Shown: positions 1 through 10,988, numbered from the stretch's first letter. The stretch is 64,000 nt of DNA from Actinoalloteichus fjordicus (GCF_001941625.1 NZ_CP016076.1:1612001-1676000); one strand, 5' to 3'. Numbers and translations: made by a program. Notes: generated by a model from the letters alone, not told the origin.

Positions 1-2
1 CC

Positions 3-338
3 GGACCGCTGGTGGAGCTGCACAGTCCCGCCGGGTTCTCGATGGCGGAGCGGATCGCCGCACTCGCGCCGATGGGCACCTCGGTGGTCAAGGCCTTCAA
101 CACCACCTTCGCAGGCACCCTCGCGGGGGACGAGTCGCTCGACGTCTTCATCGCCACCGACGATCCCGAGGCGCGGATGACGATGGTGCGGCTCGTGCAG
201 AGCATCGGCTGCGTGCCGATCGACGCCGGTCCGCTGCATCACGCGAGAGCGCTGGAGACCATGCAATGGCTGCATCACAGCCTGCAGAGTCTGCTCGGCA
301 CCCGAAACACCACGACGATCTCGCTGCGGGTGGTCTGA
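3..338 (+). CDS. NADPH-dependent F420 reductase-like protein, C-terminal part
   Basis: The reading frame is open from the first bases of the window, so the start lies upstream and the N-terminal Rossmann GxGxxG is not visible. The visible part holds the family's central and C-terminal signatures: VVKAFNTTFAGTL, then LDVFIATDDPEA and a closing DAGPLHHARALE-MQWLHHSLQ segment. Proteins of this family (NADP oxidoreductase, F420-dependent) bind NADP and move hydride between coenzyme F420 and NADP, or are paralogues of unknown substrate. Family membership is clear from these motifs; the actual cofactor is not. The gene ends 275 bases before the convergent acyltransferase gene. Confidence 0.7.
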   Translation, partial: GPLVELHSPAGFSMAERIAALAPMGTSVVKAFNTTFAGTLAGDESLDVFIATDDPEARMTMVRLVQSIGCVPIDAGPLHHARALETMQWLHHSLQSLLGTRNTTTISLRVV

Positions 339-612
339 CCGCTCCTACACAGTGCGTCTCGACGTGGTGGCCGATCGTGGGGGCAGGGGGCCGGGCGGGG
401 CACCGATGCTCGACGAGCGGGTGTGTTCGACCAGCGGCTCCTCGGGAGCTGGACCGATTCCGGGGCTGGTCGTGGGTAAAGGTGGCGGCGTTCGGCGGTC
501 GGTCGATCCGAGATCACCGGTACGCCGAGCACCCGTCCGGCGGCGGGACCAGCGGTTTCCCAGCGTGGACGGTCGTGCGTGAGCTGCGGTTCGTCCCGGC
601 CCGACGCCCCGG

Positions 613-2025
613 TCAGCGGTACAGCGCCGCCTCCGAGTCGGCTCGACGCGCCGCCCGCTCCGACGACGGCAGCTCATCCTCCGAGCAGCCGTCCTCCGGG
701 CCTGCGGCGTAGTCCCGGCCGCCTGCCTGCCGCAGCGCCTCGGTCTCGGGAGCCTGCCGCGAGCCGGCGTCGACGGCCTCGTCCCTTGTCGTCGAGACGG
801 TGTGTGCGGGCGCGGTCGTGCCGGACTCGACGAGCCGCGTGGCGGGATCGGACCGTGCTCCCGACTCCACGGTGTCGTGCGCGATCGACGTGCCGTGCGG
901 GTCGATCCGATGCGCTTCGGAACTGTTCGTCTCGATCGTCGCCGGGGCCGCCGCCTTCTTGCGGCGATACCGGAATCGCCGGGCGATCGGCTCCTCTACG
1001 AGCCTGGTCAGCAGCCAGCCCAGCATCACCGAGCACACGATCATCGCGGCGGACTGCGCCATCGGCGGCACCCCGGCCTCCGACAGCCGGTACATCACGC
1101 TGTAACCGATGTTGTGGTTGACCAGGTAGACGCCGTAGGAGATGCCTGCCAGCCAGACCACCGGCCGCAGGACCGGGTGATCCCAGTCCGGTCCCCGCGC
1201 CGCCGCGCCGATGGCCACGGTCGCCACGGCCATGGCGACCGCGCCCGCGACGTCGGACGAGGTGAGGAACTGAGTCATGATCGCAGCCGCGACGATGGTG
1301 AGCACGCCGTTGCCGGAGCGATGCGTGCCCCACAGCCACAACGCCGCACCCGCCGCCAGCAGGTGCACCCGCCCGGCGCCCACGGTCTCGGCGATCTCGA
1401 TGCCTCGGGTGAGGGTCGGTCCCGGCCCGGCGCTCTTGACGAGTTCCAGCGCGACGGGCACCACCGCCGCGATGGCCAGCGTCATCCGCAGCCGGAGGCC
1501 GTGGCGCCAGCGGCGCGGCCACAGCAGTGCCGTGACCAGGAACGCGGTGACCTGGAGTGGAATGGTCCAGTAACTGCCGTCGGTGCGGCTGATGCCCTCG
1601 ATCAGGCCCGGCGGATACACCAGGATCGTGCCGATCAGCGAGGCGAAGCTGCGCTCCAGCGACTCCGGACCCCAGAGATGGACGATCACGTGAGTGAGGA
1701 CGGCGGCGGCGACCATCGGCGGGATCACCCGGACCAGCCGGTTCTGCAACAGTGCCCTCGGGCCGCTGGAGCTGAGCGTCTGGCAGATGAAGTACCCGGA
1801 GATGATCATCAGGATCGAGGCGCCCGCCTGGAGGCTCAGGAAGACCGGGCGTTCCTCCAGCTCCGGCACGAGGAACGGGCCGCCCCAGGTGGCGTGCTGC
1901 ACCACCACGAGCGCGATGGCGACGGCCCGCAGCACGTCCCAGCTCGCCCGGCGGGTCCCGGGTCGCGACGTGCTGTTCTTCGTGGCAGTGTTCTTGCCGT
2001 TCTCGCCGTTCTCGCCGACCGTCAT
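613..2025 (-). CDS. Acyltransferase-3 family membrane protein (OafA/YrhL-like)
   Basis: A 470-residue integral membrane O-acyltransferase. After a polar N-terminus of about 28 residues it starts with SWDVLRAVAIALVVVQHATW, the family's first helix with the R...H motif, followed by about ten hydrophobic helices to residue ~340. The family transfers acyl groups to carbohydrates or lipids at the membrane; the substrate here cannot be told. The last ~130 residues are hydrophilic, Glu/Ser/Thr-rich and cytoplasmic-looking, with no recognised domain. The start ATG has GAGGAG about ten bases upstream. No neighbouring cell-wall or natural-product gene suggests a role. Confidence 0.8.
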   Translation of the reverse strand: MTVGENGENGKNTATKNSTSRPGTRRASWDVLRAVAIALVVVQHATWGGPFLVPELEERPVFLSLQAGASILMIISGYFICQTLSSSGPRALLQNRLVRVIPPMVAAAVLTHVIVHLWGPESLERSFASLIGTILVYPPGLIEGISRTDGSYWTIPLQVTAFLVTALLWPRRWRHGLRLRMTLAIAAVVPVALELVKSAGPGPTLTRGIEIAETVGAGRVHLLAAGAALWLWGTHRSGNGVLTIVAAAIMTQFLTSSDVAGAVAMAVATVAIGAAARGPDWDHPVLRPVVWLAGISYGVYLVNHNIGYSVMYRLSEAGVPPMAQSAAMIVCSVMLGWLLTRLVEEPIARRFRYRRKKAAAPATIETNSSEAHRIDPHGTSIAHDTVESGARSDPATRLVESGTTAPAHTVSTTRDEAVDAGSRQAPETEALRQAGGRDYAAGPEDGCSEDELPSSERAARRADSEAALYR

Positions 2026-2605
2026 ACGCGTGTCGTCTCCTCGTCGTCACCTCGGATGCCTGACAGAAGGTGTTGGTCTGTCACCCGATGATCGGACCAG
2101 CAGCCCTACGGGAACGTGTGCTTCGCCCGCGTTGTGAGCGGCCGTCGGACGGTCGTCGTGTGCGCCGTCAAGACCGTTCATGAACCCGATTCCGGACGCG
2201 GCATCGGCCGAGGGAGTGAAGCACTTCGGCGGTGCTTCCCGCAGGCGGACTGCGGGGTCGAGACGTGTCCGGGACGTCCGTGACGCGGTCGTCCCCATAC
2301 TCTACCGGCCCGAAGTTCGCCCGATCCCGCCGATGGCAGCCTGAGCCGGCTGCCACGGCCCTCGTGTTCTCCGTCACCCGGCCGAGTCAGAGTGACCAAG
2401 GACACGGCAGGTCGGCTTCCGGAGGTCTACCGTGATCGCGAACACGGGCGCCGACGGCCGGGATCGGCGCAGGCCTACCCCGATCCGGTGGGCCGGGTGC
2501 GGATCGTCACGTCCGGCAGGGCGCGCCTCGATAGCGTCCGAAGCGGGCGTGGGCGGACGGTGCCGTGCGACCACCGACCGAACGCGGCCGAGAGTGGGGG
2601 TGCGT
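2026..2605. other. Intergenic region between divergent genes, no convincing gene
   Basis: About 580 bases separate the acyltransferase and Nudix starts. Reading frames here are short, Arg/Pro/Gly-rich and without recognisable domains. One point matters: a clean GGAGG lies six bases before a GTG at 2432 that is in frame with the Nudix gene, so a 58-residue N-terminal extension is possible. That extension looks non-conserved, so the shorter start was preferred. Confidence 0.4.
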
Positions 2606-3106
2606 ATGGATGTCGTCGAGAATGACTCCGCCGCGACGCGCGAGGTGCGAGTCGGGTCCTACGCGGTGTGCCGTCAGGGTGATCGGATCCTGCTTGCCAG
2701 GTGGGTGGGGCGCAGCGGCGTTCGGTGGACGCTGCCGGGTGGTGGGCTGGACCACGCCGAGGACCCGCTCGACGCGGTTCGACGGGAGGTCGAGGAGGAG
2801 ACCGGCTACCAGGTCGAGGTCGACGCGCTACTGGGCGTGAACAGTCAACGGCGGCAGGTGGTCCGCGGCGGTGCGCCGGTCGATCACCACGCCTTCCAGG
2901 TCTTCTACGCCGTGCACATCGTCGGCGGCGAACTGCGGCACGAGGTCGGCGGCTCCACGGATCAGGCCCGCTGGTTCGACGTCGCCGAGGTGGACGCGCT
3001 CGACTGTTTCGAACTCGTCGGCATCGCCCTGGAACTGGATCGACGTCGGCCCGCGAGCGGACGCCTCGCCGCACAGCCGGTGTCGGTCCGTTCCGGGGAC
3101 GGCTGA
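2606..3106 (+). CDS. Nudix hydrolase
   Basis: A protein of about 166 residues with one Nudix domain. The full Nudix box is present: G-x5-E-x7-REVEEETGY, preceded by the WTLPGGGLDHAED turn. Such enzymes hydrolyse a nucleoside diphosphate linked to another group, with the box glutamates binding Mg2+. The domain starts at VRVGSYAVC and ends near LELDRR, and the last ~15 residues are polar. The ATG at 2606 (or the GTG at 2600) follows a G-rich stretch; a GTG at 2432 with an excellent GGAGG would add 58 low-complexity residues. The substrate is unknown and there is no operon partner. Confidence 0.75.
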   Translation: MDVVENDSAATREVRVGSYAVCRQGDRILLARWVGRSGVRWTLPGGGLDHAEDPLDAVRREVEEETGYQVEVDALLGVNSQRRQVVRGGAPVDHHAFQVFYAVHIVGGELRHEVGGSTDQARWFDVAEVDALDCFELVGIALELDRRRPASGRLAAQPVSVRSGDG

Positions 3107-3319
3107 TCCGGCCCAAGTCGATCCGCGCCATGGCGGCGAGCAGTCGGGCGGCGACCCGAGCTGACGGCCTCGCAGAAGCCCGCTTCGACCCGCCGGAGGC
3201 TCCCGGGGCTGCCTCGGCGGACGTCCCTGGTCCACCGGATCGACGAGGTTCGTCCGAGTCGCGCCGCCCGCGGTGCCGGTGATCGGATCTGCACCGCGTC
3301 GGCGACCCGGACTCCGGCG

Positions 3320-5689
<2,370 letters not shown>

Positions 5690-5734
5690 TCCCCTGGAGT
5701 CTCTCGGTGCCGTGAATCGGCGGTTCGACGGCCG

Positions 5735-5899
5735 TCAGCGGCCGGGATCGTGGACTTCGTGCGGCGCGCCGCCGGGGACCTCGTGGGCGGGCGGCGGGGC
5801 CTCGCCCACGGGGCCAGCGAACTGCCCCGCCGCGTAGGCGAGGCCGAACGCAGCGGCCACGGCCAGTAGGAACGCGCCCAGGCGCGTGGCGACGTTCAT
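5735..5899 (-). CDS. 54-residue membrane/secreted peptide of the copper operon
   Basis: A small frame starting MNVATRLGAFLLAVAAAFGLAY, with a basic start and a hydrophobic helix (residues ~8-30), then a Pro/Glu/His-rich tail (PPPAHEVPGGAPHEVHDPGR). The copZ stop and this ATG are separated by one base (TGAGATG), so translation is probably coupled. From memory, actinobacterial cop operons often carry a ~200-residue protein with this kind of N-terminus in this slot; here the frame stops after the anchor, so this may be a truncated relative. The three His residues could bind metal. No domain is recognised. Confidence 0.6.
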   Translation of the reverse strand: MNVATRLGAFLLAVAAAFGLAYAAGQFAGPVGEAPPPAHEVPGGAPHEVHDPGR

Positions 5900-5900
5900 C

Positions 5901-6122
5901 TCAGGCGGTCACCTCATATCCGGCTTCCTGCACGGCTGCCCGCACGGCCTCGGCGTCGAGCGCGGTCACACTGGTGACGGTGACCTGGCCGCTGGGCAGG
6001 TCGACGGCGACGTCGGTGACCCCGGCCAGCTCCCCGACCTCCTCCTGCACCGAGCTGACGCAGTGCCCGCAGGTCATGCCGGTGACGGTGTAGGTGCTGG
6101 TGTTCAACTGCTCGGTGGTCAT
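5901..6122 (-). CDS. copZ: Copper chaperone, HMA domain protein
   Basis: A 73-residue single-domain HMA protein with GMTCGHC (both Cys present) at residues 15-21 and the ferredoxin-like fold pattern to the end (AVDLPSGQVTV ... AVQEAGYEV). It binds Cu(I) in the cytoplasm and delivers it to CopA. It is the first gene of the operon copZ - small membrane peptide - copA. A palindrome matching CsoR sites lies about 130 bases upstream, so copper-induced derepression is expected. Confidence 0.92.
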   Translation of the reverse strand: MTTEQLNTSTYTVTGMTCGHCVSSVQEEVGELAGVTDVAVDLPSGQVTVTSVTALDAEAVRAAVQEAGYEVTA

Positions 6123-6250
6123 CGCGGTCTCCTCGGCCTGGGTGTGGTGTGTCGTCTCGTCTGGTGGTCGCGGGCGGAGCGTCGCCTGAACCGGTGCGGC
6201 GTGGATCAGTGCGACGGGGTCGTCTCGCCCCTGCCATCCTCACGGAACCC

Positions 6251-6265
6251 TACCCCCGAGGGGTA
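6251..6265. promoter_or_regulatory. CsoR-type operator upstream of copZ
   Basis: A perfect inverted repeat TACCCC-CGA-GGGGTA. CsoR repressors bind TACCCC...GGGGTA-like sites in front of copper operons. It lies in the divergent gap between copZ and the toxin-antitoxin pair. A second, looser copy (TA-GGCCCAGGGGGTA) sits near 6324-6338. Confidence 0.65.
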
Positions 6266-6371
6266 TGCATGGCAACCGCGCGAACGGCGAGGCGGCGTGG
6301 CCCTGGCCTGCGAACGTGCAGCATAGGCCCAGGGGGTATCCCGCACTATCGGGTGATGCTTGATCGCGACG

Positions 6372-6384
6372 CTCGTACTACGAG
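6372..6384. promoter_or_regulatory. Palindrome at antitoxin promoter
   Basis: A perfect inverted repeat CTCGTA-C-TACGAG about 20 bases before the antitoxin ATG, followed by a second GTACTAC. Antitoxin/toxin complexes of this class usually bind a palindrome overlapping their own promoter; there is no clear Shine-Dalgarno, so transcription could be nearly leaderless. Confidence 0.45.
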
Positions 6385-6402
6385 ATGTACTACCATGTCG
6401 TC

Positions 6403-6675
6403 ATGGCTGAAATTCCCGTTCGCACGTTGAATCAGGACACCGCAGGCGTGCTGGCGCGGGTCAAGCGCGGCGAGGCCTTGGACGTCACCGAGCGCGGAAC
6501 GGTGATCGCGCGCATAGTTCCTGCCCTCGCGTCACGGTATGAGGATCTTCTCGCGCTGGGGAGGCTGCGTGCTCCTCGTCTCGCCGGCCCTATCCCGCTG
6601 CCGCCCGGGCCGGTACAAGGTGATTTCGAAGCAGGTGAACTCATCGGCTCACTCCGTGACGAAGAGCGCTACTGA
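6403..6675 (+). CDS. Phd/YefM-type (VapB) antitoxin
   Basis: A 90-residue protein. The N-terminal half (IPVRTLNQDTAGVLARVKRGEALDVTERGTVIARIVP) is the Phd/YefM fold: a DNA-binding and dimerising domain of the kind that represses its own operon. The C-terminal half is Pro/Gly/Glu-rich and fits a flexible toxin-neutralising tail. An upstream in-frame ATG at 6385 would add six residues but has no ribosome site. The stop codon overlaps the toxin ATG (TGATG), the usual layout of a toxin-antitoxin pair. Confidence 0.85.
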   Translation: MAEIPVRTLNQDTAGVLARVKRGEALDVTERGTVIARIVPALASRYEDLLALGRLRAPRLAGPIPLPPGPVQGDFEAGELIGSLRDEERY

Positions 6676-7085
6676 TGATCTACCTGGATACCGCGGCTCT
6701 GGTCAAGCTCATTCATCGCGAGCAGGAGAGCGCGGATCTCACGGCGTGGCTTTCCGAGAGGCAGGGCGATGTGTTGGTCTCGTCGGCCCTCGCCGAGATC
6801 GAAATCCCACGAGCACTGCTGCGACGTGCGCCGCAACTGCTGAGTTCGGTTCCAGCGGTCCTCGGAAGGATCGCCGTGTATGAGATCGACGAAGTCGTTC
6901 GGGCAACGGCCGCCGCGTATTCGGACCCGGGACTCCGATCTCTGGATGCGATCCATCTGGCGACGGCGCAGGCCGTCTTCGGCGACAGACTCACGGCCTT
7001 CGTCACCTACGATCGACGGCTGCTCGGCTCGGCGACACTGGCAGGCCTCCCCATCGCGCACCCCGGCATGGCCGCGCCGCGCTGA
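6675..7085 (+). CDS. vapC: PIN-domain ribonuclease toxin (VapC-like)
   Basis: A 136-residue PIN domain. The acidic active-site residues are visible: Asp5 in MIYLD, Glu41/Glu43 in SSALAEIEIPR, Asp91 in SLDAIHLA and Asp113 in FVTYDRRL. VapC toxins are Mg2+-dependent endoribonucleases that cut tRNA or rRNA when the antitoxin is lost. It overlaps the antitoxin stop by one base and should be co-regulated with it. Confidence 0.88.
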   Translation: MIYLDTAALVKLIHREQESADLTAWLSERQGDVLVSSALAEIEIPRALLRRAPQLLSSVPAVLGRIAVYEIDEVVRATAAAYSDPGLRSLDAIHLATAQAVFGDRLTAFVTYDRRLLGSATLAGLPIAHPGMAAPR

Positions 7086-7229
7086 ACAGGCCGGCATTCT
7101 CGGCTTCTCCAGCGGCTCCCCGCACAGTGTCCGACCTCGGCTGCCGCCGGGTCCGTGGACGCCGTGCATCACCGGGCAGGATGAACCCATGAGGATGACC
7201 GAGAGAGCGTCTGCGGGGCGGGCCGAGTC

Positions 7230-7625
7230 GTGACCGTGGACAAGGTGGCGTGGGTTCGGCTGACGGACCGACGGATCCTCAGCGCCAGGACCAGGGGCCG
7301 GGACGTCTTCTACTTCCCCGGCGGCAAACGCGAGCCCGGCGAGTCCGACGTCGAGACCCTCGTTCGCGAGGTCCGGGAGGAGCTGGCCGTCGAGATCGTG
7401 CCGGACACCGCCCGACGCCTCGGCACCTTCGAAACGCAGGCACACGGCAAGCCTGCCGGAGTGCTGGTGCGGCTCACCTGCTACACGGCCGAGGCGGTCG
7501 GCACGCCGACGGCGTCCATGGAGATCGAGGAGATCGCGCTGCTGTCCTACGCCGACCGCGAGCGGGTCTCGGCCGTGGACAAGATCGTCTTCGACCACCT
7601 GCACGAGCAGGGCCTGCTGGCCTGA
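7230..7625 (+). CDS. Nudix hydrolase (small, MutT-like)
   Basis: A 131-residue single Nudix domain. The box G-x5-E-x7-REVREELAV follows FYFPGGKREPGES. The sequence starts with the usual first strand (VAWVRLTDRRILSAR). Small MutT-like Nudix proteins often hydrolyse modified NTPs or act as NUDIX proteins of unknown substrate. The GTG start overlaps the stop of a 14-codon upstream frame (ATG at 7189), which might be a leader or chance. It follows the toxin gene by 145 bases with no evident functional link. Confidence 0.78.
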   Translation: MTVDKVAWVRLTDRRILSARTRGRDVFYFPGGKREPGESDVETLVREVREELAVEIVPDTARRLGTFETQAHGKPAGVLVRLTCYTAEAVGTPTASMEIEEIALLSYADRERVSAVDKIVFDHLHEQGLLA

Positions 7626-7861
7626 GGCCGGCCGGGCCGTGGGCCGTCGGCGGTTGACATCGCGTCGAGCCGAGATCGCCGAGGAGGAGAGGTCCGGCGG
7701 CCGAGACTGCGGGGGCGCCGCGAGCATCTTCGACCCGGCCGGGCAGGTCTGCGGAGACCGGGACCGATTCTCGGAAGAGATCGCCCGGAGTGGACCGAGC
7801 ACTCTGCGGGCGTCGACGCCTCGGGCGGTCCTGCACCGAGGCACCCAGAGAAGTAAAGGGG

Positions 7862-7897
7862 GGCGGGGCCCGGCGTCCTGGTTCGCCGGACCCCGCC
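7862..7897 (-). terminator. Rho-independent terminator of the GH9 gene
   Basis: A 14-pair stem with one mismatch and an 8-base loop, starting 18 bases past the GH9 stop. On the minus strand it is followed by CCCCTTTACTTCT, a pyrimidine run with T clusters. Confidence 0.7.
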
Positions 7898-7914
7898 GTC
7901 GTGGTCAGCGGTAC

Positions 7915-10512
7915 TCAGGCACAGGCGTCCCCGTTAAGCGTGAACGCTCCGGGGGTGCCGTTGGTGCCGCTGAACGAGCCGTTGAAGCCGAAGGTCACGG
8001 ATCGGCCGGGGGCGATCGTGGCGTTCCAGCCGATGTCGGCGGCCGAGACCGCCGCGCCGCGCTGGACTAGCTGGGTGTTCCAGGAGTGCGTCACCCGCTG
8101 GTCGCCGTCGAAGGTCCAGTCCAGTGCCCAGCCCTGCACCGGCTCATCGCCGGTGTTGGTGATGGAGACCTGGGTGGTGAATCCGTTGTTCCACTGGCTC
8201 TGCACCAGGTAGGACACGTCGCAGGTCCCGGCGGGCGGCTCGGTGGGCGGGCCGTCGGCGCCCGCCACGTCGGCGGTGAACGCCGCCACCCAGGCGAGCG
8301 GGGCGTTCCAGTTGATGGTCACCTCGTTGGTCGACCACGACTCGATGTCGTCGATGTAGCAGAACGCGGGCGCGCAGCCCGCCAGCGCCTCGGCGGCCAC
8401 CGGGTCGTCCAGGCTCACGTTCGGACCACCCGCCACCGAGCCCGCGGGCGGGTTGGGCAGCGACGGGTCGAGCTGGTTCGCCCAGAACCGGTGGTGCTGA
8501 TTGCGGGCGTCGTACTCGCCGTAACCGGTCACGTAAGAGACGTTCAGCGGGTTGCCGCCGAGCAGGTAGTCCCAGCCCGTCAGGACCGCGTCGCGGAACT
8601 CGGCGTCGCCGGTGAGGTCGTAGGCGACCCCGAGCACCACCATGTTGTTGAGCACCTGGCTGTTGGAGCCCCACACGTAGGCGTGATCCTCCGGGGCGTA
8701 CGGCAGGCCGTAGACCTCGTTCGCCGCCGTCTCGGCGTAGCGGCTCGCGCCGTCGACGACGGCCGCACGCACGAGGGCGAGCTGGTCGGCGGGCAGATCA
8801 CTCGGCACGGTGGCCAGGTTGAGCAGTCCCAGCGGGCCGGTCACCGCCCAGCCGAAGCCCCAGTCGGTGAAGGCCTGCGCGCCGTGGTGCTCCGAGGAGG
8901 TGACCGCGTCGAGGTAGTCCGCCGCGCCGGTGGTCAGGTACAGCTCGGCCGCCGCCCAGTAGAACTCGTCGGTGACGTCGCTGTCGCTGTAGGCGCCGCC
9001 GCCGATCCCGTCGAGCGGGTCGGCGTAGTGGATCGGGTGGGCGTTGGCCGCGTCCCAGGCCGTCTCGGCCGAGGCGAGGCAGCGATCCGCGAAGGCCTGA
9101 TCGAAGTCGGCGAACAGTCGGGCGCACTGGGCGCCCGCCGCCGCCAGATTGAGGGTGGCGGCGGTGGAGACGGGATGCAGCTCGCGGGTCTGCGGGTCGC
9201 GGTGCGGCAGCAGCGGCAGTCCGGTCCAGGCCGCGTCGTGGATCTTGTGGTGGACCAGGCCCGCCTGTTCCTCACCCGCCGGGACCTGCATGCTCAGCAG
9301 GAACTCCAGCTGCCAGCGCGCCTCGTCCAGTACGTCGGGCACGCCGTTGGCCTGCTCGGGGATCGACAGGGTGCCGTCGGCGACGGCCTCGGTGTCGCCC
9401 TCGACCAGCGCCCGCTCGTAGACGCCCATCACCTGCGCCGCCGAGATGCCGCCGTTGACCACGTACTTGCCGTGGTCGCCCGCGTCGTACCAGCCGCCGC
9501 TGACGTCCAGTGTGTAGTCGCAGACTCCCGGCTGGCACGGCACCTCGATGTCGCCGAGGTTCGGGGCGACGCCCAGATGTCCCGCCGGGCGGGCGTAGTC
9601 CTCGCCGACGTGCTCCGCCTCGATCTCGATGCCGCTGCGCTGGTGATAGAAGAACGCCAGTGCGTCGGTCCGCAACGTGTCGTACAGGCCCGCGTCGATG
9701 TCGAAGGGATGGCTGGTCTCGCCGTCGGCGCTCAGCGTCAGGCCGGTGGCCTCCGCCGTGACCTCGCTGAAGTCGATTCCGTGGGTGGCCTCATCGGAGC
9801 TGGGATCGACGCCCTGCGGGACGGTCTGCCCCTCGGCGACCACCGCTCCGGCCGCGTCGGTCAGCTCCCACGGCAGTGCCTCGGCGGCATCGGTCACGAC
9901 CGTGGCCTGCTTGGGTCCCGACGGCAGGTAGCCGACCTGATTCACCCGGACCCTCGGCCCGGTGTCCGGCTCATACGGCGGCGGAGCCTCACCGCCGCGC
10001 AGCGACACGTCGTCCAGGCAGAAGGTCCACGGCTCGGCGGCCCCGCCCAGCTGGAAGGCGACCTGCGCGTTCTCGGTGTCGGCGCCGGAGGTGAAGGCGT
10101 AGGAGAACTCGACGGGTTCGGCGCCCAGCGTGGTCCGTTCGCTCAGCTCCTGGGTGTAGGGCTCGACGGAGAGCTGGACGTTGGTGTTGATGATGACGGG
10201 AGCCGATGCGGAGGCGGTGAAGGACAGGGCGTAGGACTCGCCCGGCTGGAGGTGGATTCCGCTGTGGCCGACGATGGCGTCCCACGGATTGATCGTGTCG
10301 CCCTCGACCTCCGCACACAGCGCGCCGTCGACGACGGCGGCGGGCGCGGTGGGAGTCCACCACCAGGGGGCTGTTCCCTCGGCGAAGTCGCCGTTGCTGA
10401 TCTGCTCTGTCTCTTCCTGAGCTGCTGCCTGCGGCACGGCCGTCCCGAGTAACGGGATCGTCACGGCGGCGACGAGAAGCGGGACACCACGGCGTCTGAC
10501 TGGTCGGCGCAC
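7915..10512 (-). CDS. Secreted GH9 endoglucanase/xyloglucanase with CBM4/9-like and CBM2 modules
   Basis: An 865-residue modular secreted enzyme. In order: a signal peptide (MRRPVRRRGVPLLVAAV to AAA-QEET, residues 1-31); a CBM4/9-like beta-sandwich (ISNGDFAEGTAPWWW, ~37-178); the CelD-type Ig-like domain (RVRVNQVGYLP, from ~186); the GH9 (alpha/alpha)6 catalytic domain with the DAGDHGKY nucleophile/base motif (Asp343, Asp346) and the SWSTNEVTINWN motif carrying the acid Glu; and a C-terminal CBM2 (last ~100 residues, CDVSYLVQSQWNNGFTTQV). GH9 enzymes cut beta-1,4-glucans, and some cut xyloglucan. The GTG at 10512 has AAGGAA at good spacing; a 45-residue upstream extension is rejected because the signal peptide would be internal. 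A CebR-type box lies about 85 bases upstream. Confidence 0.9.
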   Translation of the reverse strand: MRRPVRRRGVPLLVAAVTIPLLGTAVPQAAAQEETEQISNGDFAEGTAPWWWTPTAPAAVVDGALCAEVEGDTINPWDAIVGHSGIHLQPGESYALSFTASASAPVIINTNVQLSVEPYTQELSERTTLGAEPVEFSYAFTSGADTENAQVAFQLGGAAEPWTFCLDDVSLRGGEAPPPYEPDTGPRVRVNQVGYLPSGPKQATVVTDAAEALPWELTDAAGAVVAEGQTVPQGVDPSSDEATHGIDFSEVTAEATGLTLSADGETSHPFDIDAGLYDTLRTDALAFFYHQRSGIEIEAEHVGEDYARPAGHLGVAPNLGDIEVPCQPGVCDYTLDVSGGWYDAGDHGKYVVNGGISAAQVMGVYERALVEGDTEAVADGTLSIPEQANGVPDVLDEARWQLEFLLSMQVPAGEEQAGLVHHKIHDAAWTGLPLLPHRDPQTRELHPVSTAATLNLAAAGAQCARLFADFDQAFADRCLASAETAWDAANAHPIHYADPLDGIGGGAYSDSDVTDEFYWAAAELYLTTGAADYLDAVTSSEHHGAQAFTDWGFGWAVTGPLGLLNLATVPSDLPADQLALVRAAVVDGASRYAETAANEVYGLPYAPEDHAYVWGSNSQVLNNMVVLGVAYDLTGDAEFRDAVLTGWDYLLGGNPLNVSYVTGYGEYDARNQHHRFWANQLDPSLPNPPAGSVAGGPNVSLDDPVAAEALAGCAPAFCYIDDIESWSTNEVTINWNAPLAWVAAFTADVAGADGPPTEPPAGTCDVSYLVQSQWNNGFTTQVSITNTGDEPVQGWALDWTFDGDQRVTHSWNTQLVQRGAAVSAADIGWNATIAPGRSVTFGFNGSFSGTNGTPGAFTLNGDACA

Positions 10513-10594
10513 TAGCTCGTTCCTTCCTCGCGGGGAGGTACTCCGGCGACGCGCTCGGCCCTCGTCATCGAATCGATCGGCGCTGACCGAATTC

Positions 10595-10608
10595 CGGGAG
10601 CGCTCCCA
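10595..10608. promoter_or_regulatory. CebR-type operator upstream of the GH9 gene
   Basis: Sequence CGGGAGCGCTCCCA, one base from TGGGAGCGCTCCCA, the published CebR box through which actinomycetes repress cellulase genes until cello-oligosaccharides appear. The inner 12 bases are a perfect palindrome. Confidence 0.75.
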
Positions 10609-10807
10609 TTTTCGAGCGCTCGCGGCTAGGGAGATGGTTGCGCCCACGTTGCCCCGGTGTCAATATCGAGTTGTGACTCCCATCTCACCGTTCGGCGTCG
10701 ATGCTGGTGACAGCGTTTCGACGTCGAATCGAGACGAGCGTAGATCATTGTCTGACGGGGGCGACGACGTCGGTGGCGTCGGACGACGGGAGGGTGCGGT
10801 GTTGATG

Positions 10808-10821
10808 TGGGAGCGCTCCCG
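10808..10821. promoter_or_regulatory. Second CebR-type operator
   Basis: Sequence TGGGAGCGCTCCCG, again one base from the CebR consensus. It lies 213 bases from the first box, in the 560-base divergent gap between the GH9 and PmoA-like genes. That gap holds no gene of its own. Confidence 0.7.
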
Positions 10822-10988
10822 GCTGATCGTGCAGGTCATCACCCCTGGTGAGGCCAGTGGGCGCCGGTCGGTGTCGGGCGGGCGTGGCGTGCCGGGGTCC
10901 GCGCGGCCGTGGTCCGTCCAGCGGTGTCGCCGTCCTGAGCTGGTCGAACGGCCGGGGCTCGCCGCGTCGACGACGACGATCGTCGCGG

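Noticed and set aside
2432-2606. Longer Nudix start at 2432 with a clean GGAGG
   Set aside because: The extra 58 residues are low-complexity and unlike Nudix N-termini; kept only as an alternative because the ribosome site is good.
7189-7233. A 14-codon leader peptide upstream of the second Nudix gene
   Set aside because: It overlaps the GTG start but has no distinguishing composition; it is too short to support.
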